Below are positions 35,483-48,816 of a stretch of 64,000 nucleotides of DNA, one piece after another. The position numbers were made by a program, and so were the translations under genes. Each line of letters starts with the position of its first letter. The first letter of the stretch is position 1. The notes beneath the pieces were generated by a model, which saw nothing but the letters and a program-made list of their open reading frames with translations, searched no databases and was not told the DNA's origin. The DNA is from Cavia porcellus (taxonomy: Eukaryota; Chordata; Mammalia; Rodentia; Caviidae): NCBI RefSeq assembly GCF_034190915.1, contig NW_026947490.1:64097494-64161493 (forward strand). Reading direction: 5' to 3'.

Positions 35483-35916
35483 GGCCATGGACACAGATGT
35501 GGACACATGCACCGAGCTCAGGTTATCATCCCTACCCTCAGGGAGCTCCAAGTCAGGTGGGGAAGAGGGAGAGTAGTCAGTTACCCCAGTGTGGGAGCAG
35601 TGAGTGTCACAGAATGGGAAACGCCAGGTTCCCTGGGCATTGGGGTTACAGTGTAGATTCTGATACAGTGGCTGGCATTTTCCCACCAGGGGATGCTGGG
35701 CTGAGCCCACCTGGAGACCCCAACACTGAGACCAGATCATGGGGCACAGCAGAATTTCAGATAGAGAAAATGGTGTAAAAATAACTAGGGTAGGAGAGGG
35801 GAGTCCATAACTCCACCTATAATTGCCCTTGGAGAATCTGCAAGGATAAATGAGAGGAGAGGTAAAAGGATCTAGGAAAACATTGACAACCTTGAAAGTT
35901 TGATGTGGTCTTCTGC
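35483..35916. other. Unassigned intronic sequence
   Basis: Nothing recognised. Confidence 0.5.
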
Positions 35917-36213
35917 TTTAGTCTGTTCAGGTTGCTACACAATACACAAACTGGATGGCATACAAGCAACAGAAATGTATTTCTGACAGCAGATGCCAGA
36001 AGTCTAAAATCAAGGTGCTGATAGAGTCAGTGTGCCCCAGCTGGTCCCTTCCAGCTGGTCCTCACCACCTCATGGAGCTATGCAGTTCTCCAAATCTTTT
36101 CTATAACATTCCTGATCCAATTCAGGGGTTGAGTACTCATGACCTCAATGCCTCCCAAAACTCTACCCCTTAACATCATCACTTTGGGGATCAGATTCAA
36201 CATAGGAATTCAA
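35917..36213 (-). mobile_element. MLT1/MST-type MaLR LTR, minus strand
   Basis: 'tttagtctgttcaggttgctacacaat', 'ggcatacaagcaacagaaatgtatttctgacag', 'gtctaaaatcaaggtgctgatag' and 'atcatcactttggggatcagattcaacatagg' match an old mammalian MaLR LTR read in reverse. Confidence 0.82.
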
Positions 36214-36979
36214 TAGAGCTCACAGCACTTTCCTAACTTGATTTAAGGGTACTCTAATTCAATGGAGTTGGAAGAAGAAAAATCCAAATTATTTAAAGTC
36301 TGAGCTATAAAATATGTTTAAGGGGGGTGAGTTGTTCAAGTACTTATAGCTTCTTGAACCTGTTACTTGTCAAGGTAACTGACATATCTACTTAGGTAAA
36401 AAGTTAATTACCAGCATTTCCTAGTTAAATGTACTCCTTTTCCTAAGTAGGTGTTATAATAGTTTCATGAGTACTTTTTATTCTATCATAAGATCACCAT
36501 ACAATTTTTAAGAGTAGAAAAGATGATCTTCAACTGGATTTGAATCCTAAATCAACAGAGCTAAAAATAACAAGATTTTTCCATAATCCATGTACATGAT
36601 CACATTCCCAAAGACACTATGAAAAATTCTCAATGTCATTTAAAAATATTTATGGTCTATGCAAGAAAATGTAGCCTACTGCAGAAAAGGATATTAAGTG
36701 TACACAGTAACTGAACTTTTGAGTACAGAGAATACAAGAGTCTGAGGAATATGTTCTGGAAAAGTCTCTCTCATTACTGTTTAGCCCATCTGTTTCTGTG
36801 ACTCGATAGGAATACTGTGAAAATATTCAGGCATGTTTCTTGAATAACTAGTTTCTTTAGAACATGAAGACAGAGTTCTGTATTTTACTAATTGATGCTG
36901 TGGTCTTTATAAAGAGAAAACTCCTTGACATTACTTTTTGAAGAGCCATTTTATATTTTTGAAGCAAATTATAGTAACT
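36214..36979. other. AT-rich unassigned sequence
   Basis: No gene or repeat recognised. Confidence 0.5.
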
Positions 36980-37163
36980 GAGCAACAGTGGACATACAGC
37001 ATTCTGGGAGGCCAAGGCAGAAGGATCACAAGTTCAAGGCCAGCCTGAGCAACTGAGTGATTTAGCAAGACCGTGACTTCAAATAAAAAGTAAAAAGGGG
37101 CTGGGGATGCAGGCACATGAAGGTCCTGGGTTCAATCCCCAATACAACCAATTAAAAAAAAAA
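36980..37163 (+). mobile_element. B1-dID dimeric SINE
   Basis: One of the clearest dimers: B1 half 'attctgggaggccaaggcagaaggatcacaagttcaaggccagcctgagcaac', linker 'caaataaaaagtaaaaa', ID half 'ggggctggggatgcagg...ggtcctgggttcaatccccaatac' and a 10-base A tail. Confidence 0.92.
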
Positions 37164-37599
37164 GCATCCAACTCTGCATAATGAAATCACTTAAATGATT
37201 ATTTTAGAAAGTTAAAAGCTGCTAGCCATACTCCCTCAGGAAATTAATTAGTACAATAAGCAATCTATAGATACTGCTGGTGGCTCAGAATAATTACTGA
37301 TCAGTTCTCAAACTGGAAGGCAGACTCTTATAGATAGGGAAGGAAGCAGAAAGGGGGTGGGGGGAAAGGGACAGAAAATACAGAGATACAGTATGCTGTA
37401 TGCACTTACCAGTTCTCCAAAACAAATATCACTATTCTGTATTACCAGTATGCACTAGAAGGAAGGAAGGATGGATGGACAGATGGACTCAGGAGGGAAG
37501 TCATGGTTTCAATCATCCTATTGACATTTTCAAAGAAAAACTAGGTCATGTAGCATCCTTACCTCCAAAGTCCCATGATCTGAATCCCACACAACTCGA

Positions 37600-37690
37600 G
37601 GCCAGTCTAAACCAGGCTCTTCATGGGGTTTGGAGAGGCTTAGTATATACACTGGGTTCAATTCCCAGCACTAAATCAATTAATTGATTA
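37600..37690 (+). mobile_element. B1/ID SINE fragment
   Basis: 'gaggccagtctaaaccagg' resembles the end of a B1. 'gggtttggagaggcttagtat...actgggttcaattcccagcact' resembles an ID 3' half. Confidence 0.55.
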
Positions 37691-38904
37691 ATTTTTAAAA
37701 GGAGACTTTTATGTGGTTAAGCAGGAGGAAGAAACTGCAAACAGATTTGCCTCCCAAGTTTTAACACAATACCCGATATATCTAACATTGTACTTTAACA
37801 CCAGAGCTGAAGTATATGACAAATGTTCCTCTGTCACCCACTGCTCTTCCATTGGCTATATCACATGGTTTGGGTCCTATCTGGATTAAACAAACAACCC
37901 TCACTCTGGCATCCACAGCCAGGTAATCAGGCTCAGACTTGTAGAAACACAATTCAAACTATCCTAAAGAGGCTTAGGGACCTATTCATTTTACAGAAAG
38001 AGCTGCGTGACTCCTCTGCTCTAAAACCCAGCAAGGAGGCTCATTAGAAAAAACAACCAATGCAAGAGTAGAACCTTCCTCCAAGTTTACTTTTACATTC
38101 ACAAAAACTGAGATAGTCGTGAGGAAGATTCCATGGTCTCTTAACAAGTCAACCCATCCTTAGAACCAGAGAGTTCACATTCTGGCTCAGCTGCCCCACC
38201 CCCTGCCTCACCTGCTGTGTCTCCCAAAACACTCTGTGACAGTCTATGAGAAGGCAACCCACCTTCCTGTTTCCAGAACATTTCTGGAAAGGCACAGAGA
38301 GGGGAATGGATGAAATACAGTAGAAGGGAAAAAGCACACCCCCCAGTCCTCCTTGGATTATGACCTCATACCAGAGCAGCACTTTCTCTATTTTCCAGAT
38401 TATTCCAAATCTGTCACTAGGTTCTCCCTACTGAAGTTCTGAGAGGTAATCCAAAAATTCACTCCATACAGGCGACACGCAGACGGCAACCATTCTCACA
38501 AGCATCTAAAGTAGGAACAAAGCCTTTCCAGGTTTAACTTCTAACACAGCTCTAAGAATGGCCTCTAGCTTTCCTTTCCAGAAAGTTCCACAGAAGAAAA
38601 GGTTCTTGAGGGATAATCTCGGAGCAGTCCATGCACCTTCTGCCACCCCTTGAGGAGGGAATGAGGGAAGAACGGCACATCTGCCTGAAATCACAGGGTG
38701 AAGGGGTGGCTGAAACCAGGTTCGACAGCCCATCCTGGAATTCCACAAAGTTACCAGGGAAGAGTTTCAGTCCTTGGCAAACATGCTATGGGACTTCTAA
38801 AAACAAAGAAGAGTTCTATTTTTGCCTTCTTCTGCTGGATGCGCTACAACAGAAGGTGGCGTAGTTTTATGGAAAACATTATCAATCAGGAAGCCTGAAA
38901 TTGT
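37691..38904. other. Unassigned intronic sequence
   Basis: Nothing recognised. Confidence 0.5.
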
Positions 38905-39035
38905 ACGGCCAAGATAGCTCTGTAACCCAGGGCCAGTCACTTCACCCCTCTGGACCTGACTGGTCATCTAAAAGTCAGGAGAACTGGTCCAAGACCTCTA
39001 AGCTCTTTTTCCAGTTGATGTTCTATGACTAAGGA
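38905..39035 (+). mobile_element. MIR SINE
   Basis: 'gctctgtaacccagggccagtcacttcacccctctggacctgactggtcatctaaaa' is an excellent MIR core match, continuing to 'gatgttctatga'. Confidence 0.85.
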
Positions 39036-39639
39036 CTCAGGAGGTTTCTTTAAGGAGCTTTCTCAGGAAAAACACGGTCAGGCTGACTGTTTTTGACAAT
39101 TCTGCAGCTAAACTGCATGTATCACTGAATGCCCTCTCTTCTGGAGAGTGCCTGGTCAACTCGTTGCAGCTGCCACTGCAGCCTTGGGCTCCAATAGGGA
39201 GCCTTGCAGGGAGATGACGTCTGTGTGATACAACTCAGGGAAGGCACCATTCCTATTCTCTAGCAAGATGTCCTCCATGTGTAAGAAAAATATGCACAGG
39301 AGAATCCGGAAAGCCTCTATTCTCCCAGCACAGCATCCATGGGGGGCAAGTACCACTATCATCTCTATCTCCTGACAATGGATGCCCAAGGTTAAAAGGC
39401 TCAGCAGCATCTGGGCATGTCTGCACACCAGGAGCTGCACAGATAGGTGGGCTGGCTCTGGAGCCTTCACCCGCACCTGCCTTCACCAGTGTTCTGCCTC
39501 TGTTCGCTGATGAGCTATGCCAAGAGACTTACTCCTTCACCATGAATGAGCACCTCCTACACATGGGCACTAGGACCTATACCAAGAATAAGTGAGCCTT
39601 TCTTAATGGAAAACACTGGAGCCAGATGGATCTGATCAC
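39036..39639. other. Unassigned intronic sequence
   Basis: Nothing recognised. Confidence 0.5.
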
Positions 39640-39800
39640 AATGGAAAGAGGCAGAAGAGACAGAAGTGGGTTTGACTCCCCACTATATCTACTGCTATAA
39701 CTCCAGGTTCCCCATTTGTAAAATGTGAAAAACAGCATCCACTTCATTGGTTTATTATGAGGATTAAACAAAGCGATGGTGATAAAATTCCCAGCTCACT
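39640..39800 (+). mobile_element. MIR SINE
   Basis: 'gacagaagtgggtttgactcccc', 'ggttccccatttgtaaaatgtgaaaa' and 'ttattatgaggattaaacaaagcgatg' follow the MIR consensus to its 3' part. Confidence 0.75.
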
Positions 39801-40391
39801 TTGTAAATCAAGATTAAAAGACAGTATCTGGACTTAAAATCTCAAAAGCCATATACTAAATGCTCTGGAGATAAGTATAGTGGGTTGTAATGCAAGTTTC
39901 TACTCTGATTTGAAAGTTACCAGCCAATTAATTTAATCACCTTGCTGTTACTTCTTACTATTTGTTGGAGTCACAAAACTCTGGCTTTTCCCAATGTGCC
40001 AATAGACATTCCCCAATAAATAGGAAGGTAGTCGCTCCAGTGCATGGGGCCAAGTGGCACGGCGGAGAGTCCTCTGCTCTCTTCCCTGCTCCACTGCTCA
40101 TCAAATTATGAACTGTACTTCCTCTTGCCTTCCCCTTCCATAAGAAGGACAACAGTTTCTACTCCTCCCTCCTGCAAAGGAATATTCTGACCTCTCCCCA
40201 TAGTACGACAAGAATGGGCATGTCTAATATCTGCCTAATTCCAAACATGTGAACACTAGAATTCATAAAGGCTTTTCAGCAGGTAACCTAGAGAGAATAG
40301 ATTCTTCACAAATTTGAGAATGTATTTACTAAATGAAGCAAAAAAATGTTCTGCTCTTCAACAAAAACATAAAATCTGAAAGGTATTTAAA

Positions 40392-40452
40392 ATGTGTGCA
40401 TGTTACATACATGCATATATTTACATATATGTACACATGTATACATACATGT
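40392..40452 (+). repeat. Alternating purine-pyrimidine tract (CATA/TGTA-rich)
   Basis: Degenerate 'atacatgcatat' and 'gtacacatgtatacatacatgtgtg' units make a low-complexity run. Confidence 0.8.
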
Positions 40453-40879
40453 GTGGACAGTTGATCAGTTCTATAACCAAAAACAGCATATCTCTTATAC
40501 CAATGTATTTAAAAGCAAAACAGAAAAAAGGGTAGAAATAATACAGAATTTCAAAAAAATTAACACTAAGAAATCACTAGCTGATAAATTACATATTGTC
40601 ATCTTAGAAATAATTGTTCAAGTTACAAAATTAAAGCATAAAAACTGGACAATCAAACAGTGAGAGTGAAAACTGTTCTGTTCAATGATCCAACAAAAAC
40701 TTAGTAGTATGGTTATCTATCTTACACACTTAGACATACATGCAGTTATATCCTTTAGAGCACTTTCTTTCCCTTTCTTTTTTACAATGGTGATTACACA
40801 TTTTGTATCTTATTACTTCTACAGTTCTTATTACTTTTTATGCCAGAGACACAATGTGATATTTACAAATATAATTCTT
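40453..40879. other. AT-rich sequence, possibly L1-related
   Basis: It adjoins the L1 fragment at 40880 and may be its 3' UTR, but I see no decisive signature. Confidence 0.4.
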
Positions 40880-41165
40880 ATTTATTTCATTTTTGAGGAT
40901 AGTCTCAAGTTGCCTCCATTTACCTATGAAAGCCTCAAGATCACCCTTTTTATACCTGACTAATAATCCATTGTATAAAAATACCACATCTTTTTTATCC
41001 ACTCTGCGGTTGATGGGCATTTTGGTTGTTTCCAAGATTTAGCTATTACAAATTGTGCTGCTATAAACATGGGTGCACATATATCACTGTGACATGACCT
41101 TTTCAGCTTTTCTGGGAAAATACCCAGGAAGGGAATAGCTGGTAAATCCCACTTATCAAACTGCA
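40880..41165 (-). mobile_element. L1 LINE 3' fragment, minus strand
   Basis: The reverse of the L1 ORF2 tail and 3' region is clear: 'tccattgtataaaaataccacatcttttttatccactctgcggttgatgggcattttggttgtttccaagatttagctatt' and 'tatacccaggaagggaatagctgg' in degenerate form. No intact reading frame remains. Confidence 0.88.
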
Positions 41166-42099
41166 TGCTATCATTGTTTTAGAAAAAAAAAATCTTTCAA
41201 ATGTGTATTTCCCAAAACCTGGCTTGTCCAGTCTCTAAAATCTCTGGTCTCTAAGCTTTGAGAAAGAGTTTGTTATATAACTTTAAAATGATAAGCAACA
41301 GTTTCAACTACCCAAATGATCACCCAGGACTTCGAGTATGTAAATGAAATACATTCATCAAATTATATGTAATTTAGAATAGCTATATGTGAAGTCCAAC
41401 TAAAATAATTTATCTACCCATATAAATAATGCCAAAAATCACACAGAAGATGGACTTGAAAGACGTAATCTAAAGTTAAACAAAGTCACAGTGGGTCTTT
41501 GGTGTATATTTTGTTTACTGAATTTGCCATCTTTGTCTGTCTCTGAACTTCTTGCACTGGATCTTTTATACAGCGTGATTCTCCAATGTAAGCTACTCTG
41601 ACATTTTATAAGGTACACACATGCGCATATGCACACACATGTTCCTTGGAATCATTTAAGTGACATTTGTATAAACCATTAGCTAAGTAAGTATATAGAA
41701 GGAAATATTTGCCAAGATACAGGAGGGACTCGGCCACCACCTCGTCCCTAACCAAACACCTCATTAGAGGAGGGGAAGCCAGCACAAGGAAATAAGCGTG
41801 CAAATAGCTGACAGTGTTTCCAAGCGTGTGATAAAACACAATGCCTCTCCAAGTCCTCTAGACAATACAGTGTAATATATATAGCTCGAAAGGTAGCAGG
41901 AAAAGCCAGACTGATTTAAGTGACTTAAGAAAGCAGGCCCTGGTGCCACAGGACAACCACTTCTGCCTCAACTCTTCCAGAATACTGGGTCACTGGGGTG
42001 TCACCATCACCATCAAACATTATGTAGCTGGGTCTGTGAGGGTCTTCCCCACCACGTGGGTGGCTCACCAAAGGCCAGAATGAAATGCGAAAGCAGCTG
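41166..42099. other. Unassigned intronic sequence
   Basis: Nothing recognised. Confidence 0.5.
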
Positions 42100-42360
42100 T
42101 TGGATTCTGACAATCCTGTTTCTCAGGCCTTCAGACTCAGACTAGGACTTAGACCACAGCTGCCCCAGTTCCCAGACCTCAGGGCGTGGACTGAATTGCA
42201 CCTCCTGGCTTTGCTGAGTCTCCAGCTGGCAGGCGGCAGACTGTGGGAGTTCCCCGTAATTGTCCACCATAATTGCATGAACCAATCCCTCAGTAAAACT
42301 TTCAGTGTATATCTATATACATCCTATTGATTCTGTTTCTCTGGAAACCCTCATCTACTG
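42100..42360 (+). mobile_element. Old mammalian LTR-like repeat, 3' part
   Basis: 'gactgaattgcacctcctggctttgctgagtctccagctggcaggcggcagactgtggga', 'aattgcatgaaccaatccctcagtaaaactt' and 'atcctattgattctgtttctctggaaaccctcatctac' match a widespread mammalian repeat ending in 'ctctggagaaccctgactaatac'. I believe it is MaLR-related, but I am not sure of the family. Confidence 0.7.
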
Positions 42361-44949
42361 CAGTCACCAAAGCCAGAGACAACTAGGTCAGTTTAGCTGT
42401 GTCCCTCCCCTCACATCCTCTTCACCCAATCAGCACCAAGCCCCACTGTTTCCATCCTCCTTAATCTCTCCAGGGTTCCCCTGCCCCACACCTCCTCTCT
42501 CACCATCAGGCCTCTAGATCAGGGCTGGATTCAGGGCAACCACAGTTCCAGAAAGCAGACCTCACAGACTGACCCTGGCAGACCTTGGTGCTGGGAAAAC
42601 TCAGAGGACAGGGTCCACTCAGAAAAGAGCCAGCAAAGGGGCACCTCAAAGGAGGTGTGTGTCATGCTGAAGCTGGAAAAGGGAGGAGGAAATGAAACAT
42701 GGGAATGGGAGTAGGGAGGTGAAAACCAGAGATCACAGAGGAGGGAGTGTAAGGGATGTATGCAAAGGAGTCAGATTCTATCAAGAAGATGGAAGCTTGG
42801 AATAATGGAGGGCAGACTCAGGACCTGACACGCATTTAAACTCTCATAAGCACAGTGCTGGGGGTGAAGGGCCTGGAAAGAGGCAGACTGACCATTCCAC
42901 AGGGGCAGCACTCAATGTGGGGCAGGGGGAGCAGGAGCCACAGGCTGGGAGGTGCTGGAGAGATCAACCAACATGCCTGCTCAGGACTCCTGAGAATATC
43001 CCTGTCTTCTAGGAAAGGACATAGCTAATTCTATGTCCCCTCAGTCCAATGGTTTTATAAACAATGTCTAGGAAATTAACAGACTAGAAATGCACTCATT
43101 CTGAGCTCAAAGCAAACAAGTAAGTGTTCTTCATTATCTGCTATGGACAAAGCACCATGAGAAGGCCCCGTGGAAATGCTGATGTGTGCGCTCCTGGCTG
43201 TGCAGCTTTGTTGGCATCAAATCAATTCTATTTCTTCTTGCAGATACACCCAGTTCAGATGAAGTAAACTAAAATCACCACAGAGGCAGGTTTATGGTCA
43301 CCCTGGCAGAAGGAGCCACACCCTGGAGCAGTAGGACTCCCAGAAATAGGCCAGACAGAGAATAGCAGAGAGGAAGAGAACCTAACAAGGCAAGTCTCTG
43401 ACAGGAGCACAAGGGACAATCAACTCTTCCTGGTGATGAGATGCTCTCTTGAAGCCTGGTTTGATAGGTCCAGGATGAATAAAGTTAAGATTCCAGCAGG
43501 ACTGGGGCCCCTCAGGGACAGGCCCACGCCTGCACACACAAAGCTTGCCAAGACTCTGACTTTAACCACACAACACAGCAGTCACCACTACCTAGCACCA
43601 AATAACTTACCATATCCCCCAAGTCCTGCTGTGCATAAGCTGCAGGATGGTTTGTTTGTTTGTTTGAAATCAAGGGATCTTTAAATAAGGATTTTCCAGA
43701 TTAGCCTAGGGTTCTAGAAGCATGAGTGACATGCCTGTCTCCCTGTTTGTAATCACATGGGGTTTAGCTTTTACTTTTCAGATCTCTTGCCTGCATCTTC
43801 AGTCCCAGTGCTGCTTCTTCAGAGATGTTCCAATGTCCTCTCCTAAGCAAATCAGACAGATCCTCAAAAAGCTGTCTTGGTGCATGCAAAACTCAAGTGG
43901 CAGTTTTACCAGAGCTTAGCCATTTTCAGTCATTGGAAAGTGGTTCTGTTCACCCCAGTCAATATCTTTCCATGATGTGTATGTTTCTCTAATACACATA
44001 ATGCACCGGCAGTGACTTAAATAAGTGAACAGAATGAGTTTCCTATCAGAAGGAGGCTACAAGAACAAGTCAGGTGTCAGCAAGTTCACTTTCTCTGAAG
44101 GCTGCTACTTAATCCCAAAGCAGGCAGCCTCTTCTTGGGGTACAGATGCTGTCTATCCTCCTGTGCTGCCTGGCCTGAGGGAACAGAGGATTGAGTGCTG
44201 CTCTGGCCTCTGGAGAACTGTGCACTCACATTCCTGGTATCAACATGCTCTCCGTACTTCCTGCCAGCCATCCTGACTTAGGCCACAAGGAGCTCCAGCC
44301 CAGCATCCGGGGCTTTGACACCTGCTGCCCTTAACAGCCATGACCCCACTTGACAGTGTGCTCAGCACCACACTGGGGTAACCTGACCAACCTGTATGCC
44401 AGCTCTTTCAGCCCAGGAGCCACTATCACTACCATTACTCCCTGGGCAATTCTCGGAGCAAGTCCTCATCCTTGAGCAAAACAGTATGTGGTAACTGCTT
44501 CTCACTGAGTCTTGGGGTGATGAACTCAAATCAGTTCACATAAATGAAAAATATATGAATGAAAATCAATTCATATAAACAAAACTTGGAGAAAGTACTT
44601 TTAGTCTTCCTCTCCATGGAACATCTCATCTAAAGGAAAGATGGCCTATGACGTGGCCCTGCATGCATCTGTACTCGGGGAACAACAAGGAGATGGTCAC
44701 CTCCTGGGAAATGAGACCAAGGGTACGACCTGGGAGCAACTGTTTCCACACTGAGTTGACTGTGGGTTAAACTCTCTGGGTGGGGGTGAGTGCTTTTTCA
44801 ACTATCCAAACACCCCACCATAGCTTCTAATTTGGACTAACCTAGCCTAAGTATGAGTCTGAGCACTAGTATGTCCTTAAAAGCTTCCTCCATGATGGTA
44901 ACATGCAGCCAAGAATGAGAATCAATGCTTTAGAGAAAGCTACAGCAGG
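42361..44949. other. Unassigned intronic sequence
   Basis: No gene. A short TTTG repeat lies at 43650-43665. Open frames are all below 85 codons. Confidence 0.5.
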
Positions 44950-45070
44950 GGACTGGGGGTTTAGCTCAGCAGCGTAAGTGCCTGCTTGGCAAATGTGCGG
45001 TGAGGTTGTGAGTTCAATCCCCAGCACCAAAATAAATAAATAAATAAATAAATAAATAAACAAACAAACA
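44950..45070 (+). mobile_element. ID SINE with (AAAT)n and (AAAC)n tail
   Basis: Head 'ggactgggggtttagctcagcagcgtaagtgcctgcttgg', B box 'gagttcaatcc', then 'ccagcaccaaaataaa' and a tail of AAAT units changing to AAAC. The tail is a SINE-born microsatellite. No target duplication is certain. Confidence 0.92.
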
Positions 45071-46059
45071 GAGACCACTAGCTGAGACTCCCCAAGGTAC
45101 AAGACACATGACTTCCTGCCTAAAGCCCCTTCTCCAAGGCCCAACAGTTCTCTGCAAATTCCAAAGTAATCATCAGAACAGCATGTGCAATACTGGTGCT
45201 ATTTTTCATCCAGACGGTACTCTTTACTAGTGCAAGCCTCAGTTTCCCTAGCTATTAGGGCTACTCTAATACATCTCTTTTTGTTTCTCCTGTCTTTTGT
45301 GTTCCAGTTTCATGCTTCTCCTTCTCTGTCTTTCATGTATATATCTGCCTCTCTGCTCCTGGAAAAGCATTTTCTGTGTTGCCTTGAAATTAGATTTGAG
45401 GAGTGCTTGCCTTCTAAGTAAATAAATCCACAGAAACCATAAGCTGTAATGTACCCAAGGTGTGTGACACTGACGATGATAAATTCCACGCTGTAGAAAA
45501 CACTCCCTTCGTGGACTGCAGCTACATTCCGTCTGGAAAGGCTTGTGATGAATCACACAGATCCAGCCCACTGAACACCAAGTCGGGCCAGCAGCTACCC
45601 TGGCTGCATAGCAACAGCCTACCGAATGCTTATCACGTTTGCTTTTTCTTCCCTGAGCTTGGTTTAATATCTACTTATCAAGTAGAAAATTCATTTTGGA
45701 ACTATTTTCAGAGCAAGTACAAAGACAACCACAAGGATATATTAGCTACATTGCTTTTATCCAATGAAATAAGTAAATCTCTTACCCTATAATAAACTTG
45801 CCATGTAGGAGGGCAAATAGCCTCTCAAATGAGCATCCTTAGGTGACCATCATTGTGGAAATACATAATGACCAGAGAATATCTCAGAACAAAGCAGGGC
45901 TAGCTGGGACCCCATCTATGGTGACTACATACCAGAAGACTCAACTTAATATGTTGTTTCAGAACATTTTAACACCCAGCAAGCCCAGTTCTCTATGTGA
46001 ACATCCCAAGACACCTCACTCACCATGTCCAAGTCAGAACATGTCCTGTCCTTTTATTT
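45071..46059. other. Unassigned intronic sequence
   Basis: Open frames of about 100 codons lie on both strands at 45266-45792. None resembles a known protein. Confidence 0.5.
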
Positions 46060-46770
46060 CTGACCTGTTAATGAGGTCACTATCCATCCAGTCAACCCCA
46101 TCAAAAACCTGCAGTTACTCAGCATTCTGCACCTCCTGCCATTCTCTGTGCCCCTCCAAACCTCTAAATCCTAGAGATACCACTCTGTTCAAATCCCTGT
46201 ATCTCTTCCATTCCAAATCTATAGCCCCTGCTTTAATTTTTTGCCTGATTCTTCCAGTGATTTCCTGTTCTCCCTCCACATGCTGAATCCTGTCTTCTTC
46301 AACATAACCATCTAAATTGTGCCATAATTATCTTCATGAAAAATTTTAATCACAATTTTCCTTTCATTATCAGCCTTTCATGGCTCCTCAGTGTCCAGCA
46401 GGTAGAGTCCAAAGCTCAAAGCACAATATGTAAGACCCTCTATAATTCTGTCTCTAACCTTAGGACTCCCAGGCCTTTCCTGGAACTCATTTTCCTCATC
46501 AAGACAAGCCACTGAGAGTCTCCTGAACACTGGCCAATTATCCCTCATCTCCTAACTTCTATTTGATTGGCTTCTACTAGTTAGAAATTTCCCTTTGCTT
46601 TTCTGACCTGGCAAAACATACTTATTAACTTGGGTCATTTCTGTTCCATGAAATCTGCCTTCAACCTCATCATGAAGAAAGAACTGAGCATCTCAACCCT
46701 TGGGCCTCTGGCCATGCTTATCTCACATCATCCTCAACTTTACTGCACTAATTAGTGACAAAACTGTTAG
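46060..46770 (-). mobile_element. L2 LINE 3' region, minus strand
   Basis: 'ttatcagcctttcatggctcctcagtgtccagcaggtagagtccaaagctc', 'taagaccctctataattctgtctctaacct' and 'tcatttctgttccatgaaatctgccttc' match L2 read in reverse ('ggctccccattgcc...aaagtccaaactcc...aaggcccttcacaatctgg'). The part before 46340 is weaker. Confidence 0.7.
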
Positions 46771-48369
46771 ATCACAGAAGGCAAACAATGACACCTTCAG
46801 AAACTCAGTATCTAACTGCGCTGCCTGCCGCACGCTGAAAACTTAATAAGCAAACTTCTCAAAGGATAACATTCCAAGAGGGGCTCCAAACTATTCTCTT
46901 TGCAGCTCACATGCTTTTCTTTCAGCTACTTGTGATGTGGAGCTTCCACTTATCCTACTTGTAAATCATTTGCAGAGGCCTGAAAAATCCATACGGAAGA
47001 TAAATCACCTCCTATCCCCTGAGAAATCATTTTCTTCTTTATCTCAGAAAGAGGAGCCTGCTTCAACATAGTACAACAACTGATAGTGAGAAATTATCAA
47101 AACCAGCTGCTCCCAATCCCTGCCCCTCCCTGCTGTGAGTGGCTTCTCCAAGGATGCGATGATCTGAAGGGAGCATAGGGTGGAGACCCTAATTAAAGGT
47201 GACCATCCATGGCGTAAACAAGCCCAGTTTAGAAAGCCTACATGTCCCTGCCTCTGTGCCTGGAAACTAATTCTGAATCTGACTGCCTCAGCAGTTTTAC
47301 TTTCGAGAACAGAAGGGAGTCACAAAAAACAAAGGTCCATCCTCTGTGCGGCAGCCCCTGTGCCTGAAACCAATGTCCGGAAGGCTCTAGACCCACTCAG
47401 AATTCCATCTAAAATGTCAAATAGCTGTAAGCATCAGTAACTTCATGTCACCAGTGAATCACTTCTCTGAGCATGGATTTCATATTGGAAGATGGGTAAT
47501 TTAAATAAATGTTTCATTAACATGGTGTTTGGCTGCTTAATGCTAATGTTCTTAATTTGTTTTCCCAGACTCTCATCCATAGAATCATTTCCTACAATCC
47601 TCCTTGAGACAATCTGAAACTCTTTGGGTCCCTAATAGACAATCCAGGGAGCCTAGAAACCAAACAAACAAACTAATAAGCTAAAACCCTGACCCCAGAA
47701 AGCTACAGGGCCCCGTTTGTTCTGGAACACACGTGGAAAATGCTGTGGGTTCTTCTCTGAGTCACACAAATGTCAGAACAGGACAGGCCATCCTGACCAG
47801 CTCAGTGGTGCTGAGTCTGGACTGAGGGCAAAGCATCCTTCCATGGGACACTGCTGACCCCAGAAAAGTAAGAGATGGCTTATCCATAAGAATGTGGAGG
47901 CTGTGACATTTTCTTTGAGGCCCTAGAAGGTTTGTTCCCATTTAGCTGTGCTTATCTGTGATGGGATTCTTGCTATGTGCTGATTCCAAACCCCAAAAAT
48001 TTCACGGATATTTTGAACATCTTTTATTAATAGCAACTCAAAAGTTTCCATAGCACACTGTTCATATTCATGCCAAACATGCAAAAGCAGGTACTATATA
48101 AGGTTTTGATTCTCCCAAATTTTGTGAGATACGACAGAAGGATTTAGCTCTGATGGTGTAAGGAACAGGGCCAGACAGGATGCTAAAAGATCATCCCAGG
48201 TTGAGTCCAGCCACATGAGGGTGGTTTGTCTTTGTCATCATACCAGGGAAGACTTCACAGAAACTTCTGGGAGCCCATGCTTGTAGTGCAGAGTATGGAA
48301 GGAGATCACAAAATGTAGAAACAACTCTATAAGTGTGGGCATCCCAGGCTCAGCTACAGGAGCACCACA
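46771..48369. other. Unassigned intronic sequence
   Basis: Includes an AT-rich, homeodomain-motif-rich stretch at 47440-47570. No gene recognised. Confidence 0.5.
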
Positions 48370-48600
48370 TAATGAGGCTTTGGATAGCAATAACAATAAT
48401 GGTCCCGGGCAGGGGTTAGGGGGTATAGCAGCCACCCATACTGCACAGTAGTGCTGTGCTACGCACATCACAGACACCTGGTGAGCAGCATCTCACTTAG
48501 TCCTCAGCACCCACTGGGAGGGGATGGCATGAGCTCTGCTTCCAGGGCAGACGCAGGCTAGGGAGAACAGGCCCAGGGTCATCAGCTAGAGTGAATGGCA
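48370..48600 (-). mobile_element. MIR SINE, minus strand (weak)
   Basis: 'cgcacatcacagacacctggtgagcagcatctcacttagtcctcagcaccc' followed by 'agggcagacgcaggc' resembles the reverse of MIR. Highly diverged. Confidence 0.4.
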
Positions 48601-48816
48601 GGGTCTAAGCTCAAAAATCGTATCTGCTGGAGAGCTGTGCTCTTTGGAAATCAGAACTCCTCCATGATTGCCTGGATGCTAACAGGGAAATCGGGTCGCC
48701 AGAGAGTACTCAGATAGCCCTACACGAGAAGAGCATTCAGCATCTTTGGGCCAGGGGTTGGTGACCACTTCCAATCTTGCCACCAGTCCCTCAGGCGCCA
48801 GGCACCTGGCAGGACC

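Noticed and set aside
45843..46286. 147-codon plus-strand open frame rich in Ser, Pro and Thr
   Set aside because: It overlaps a pyrimidine-rich reversed L2 region, so the composition explains the long frame.
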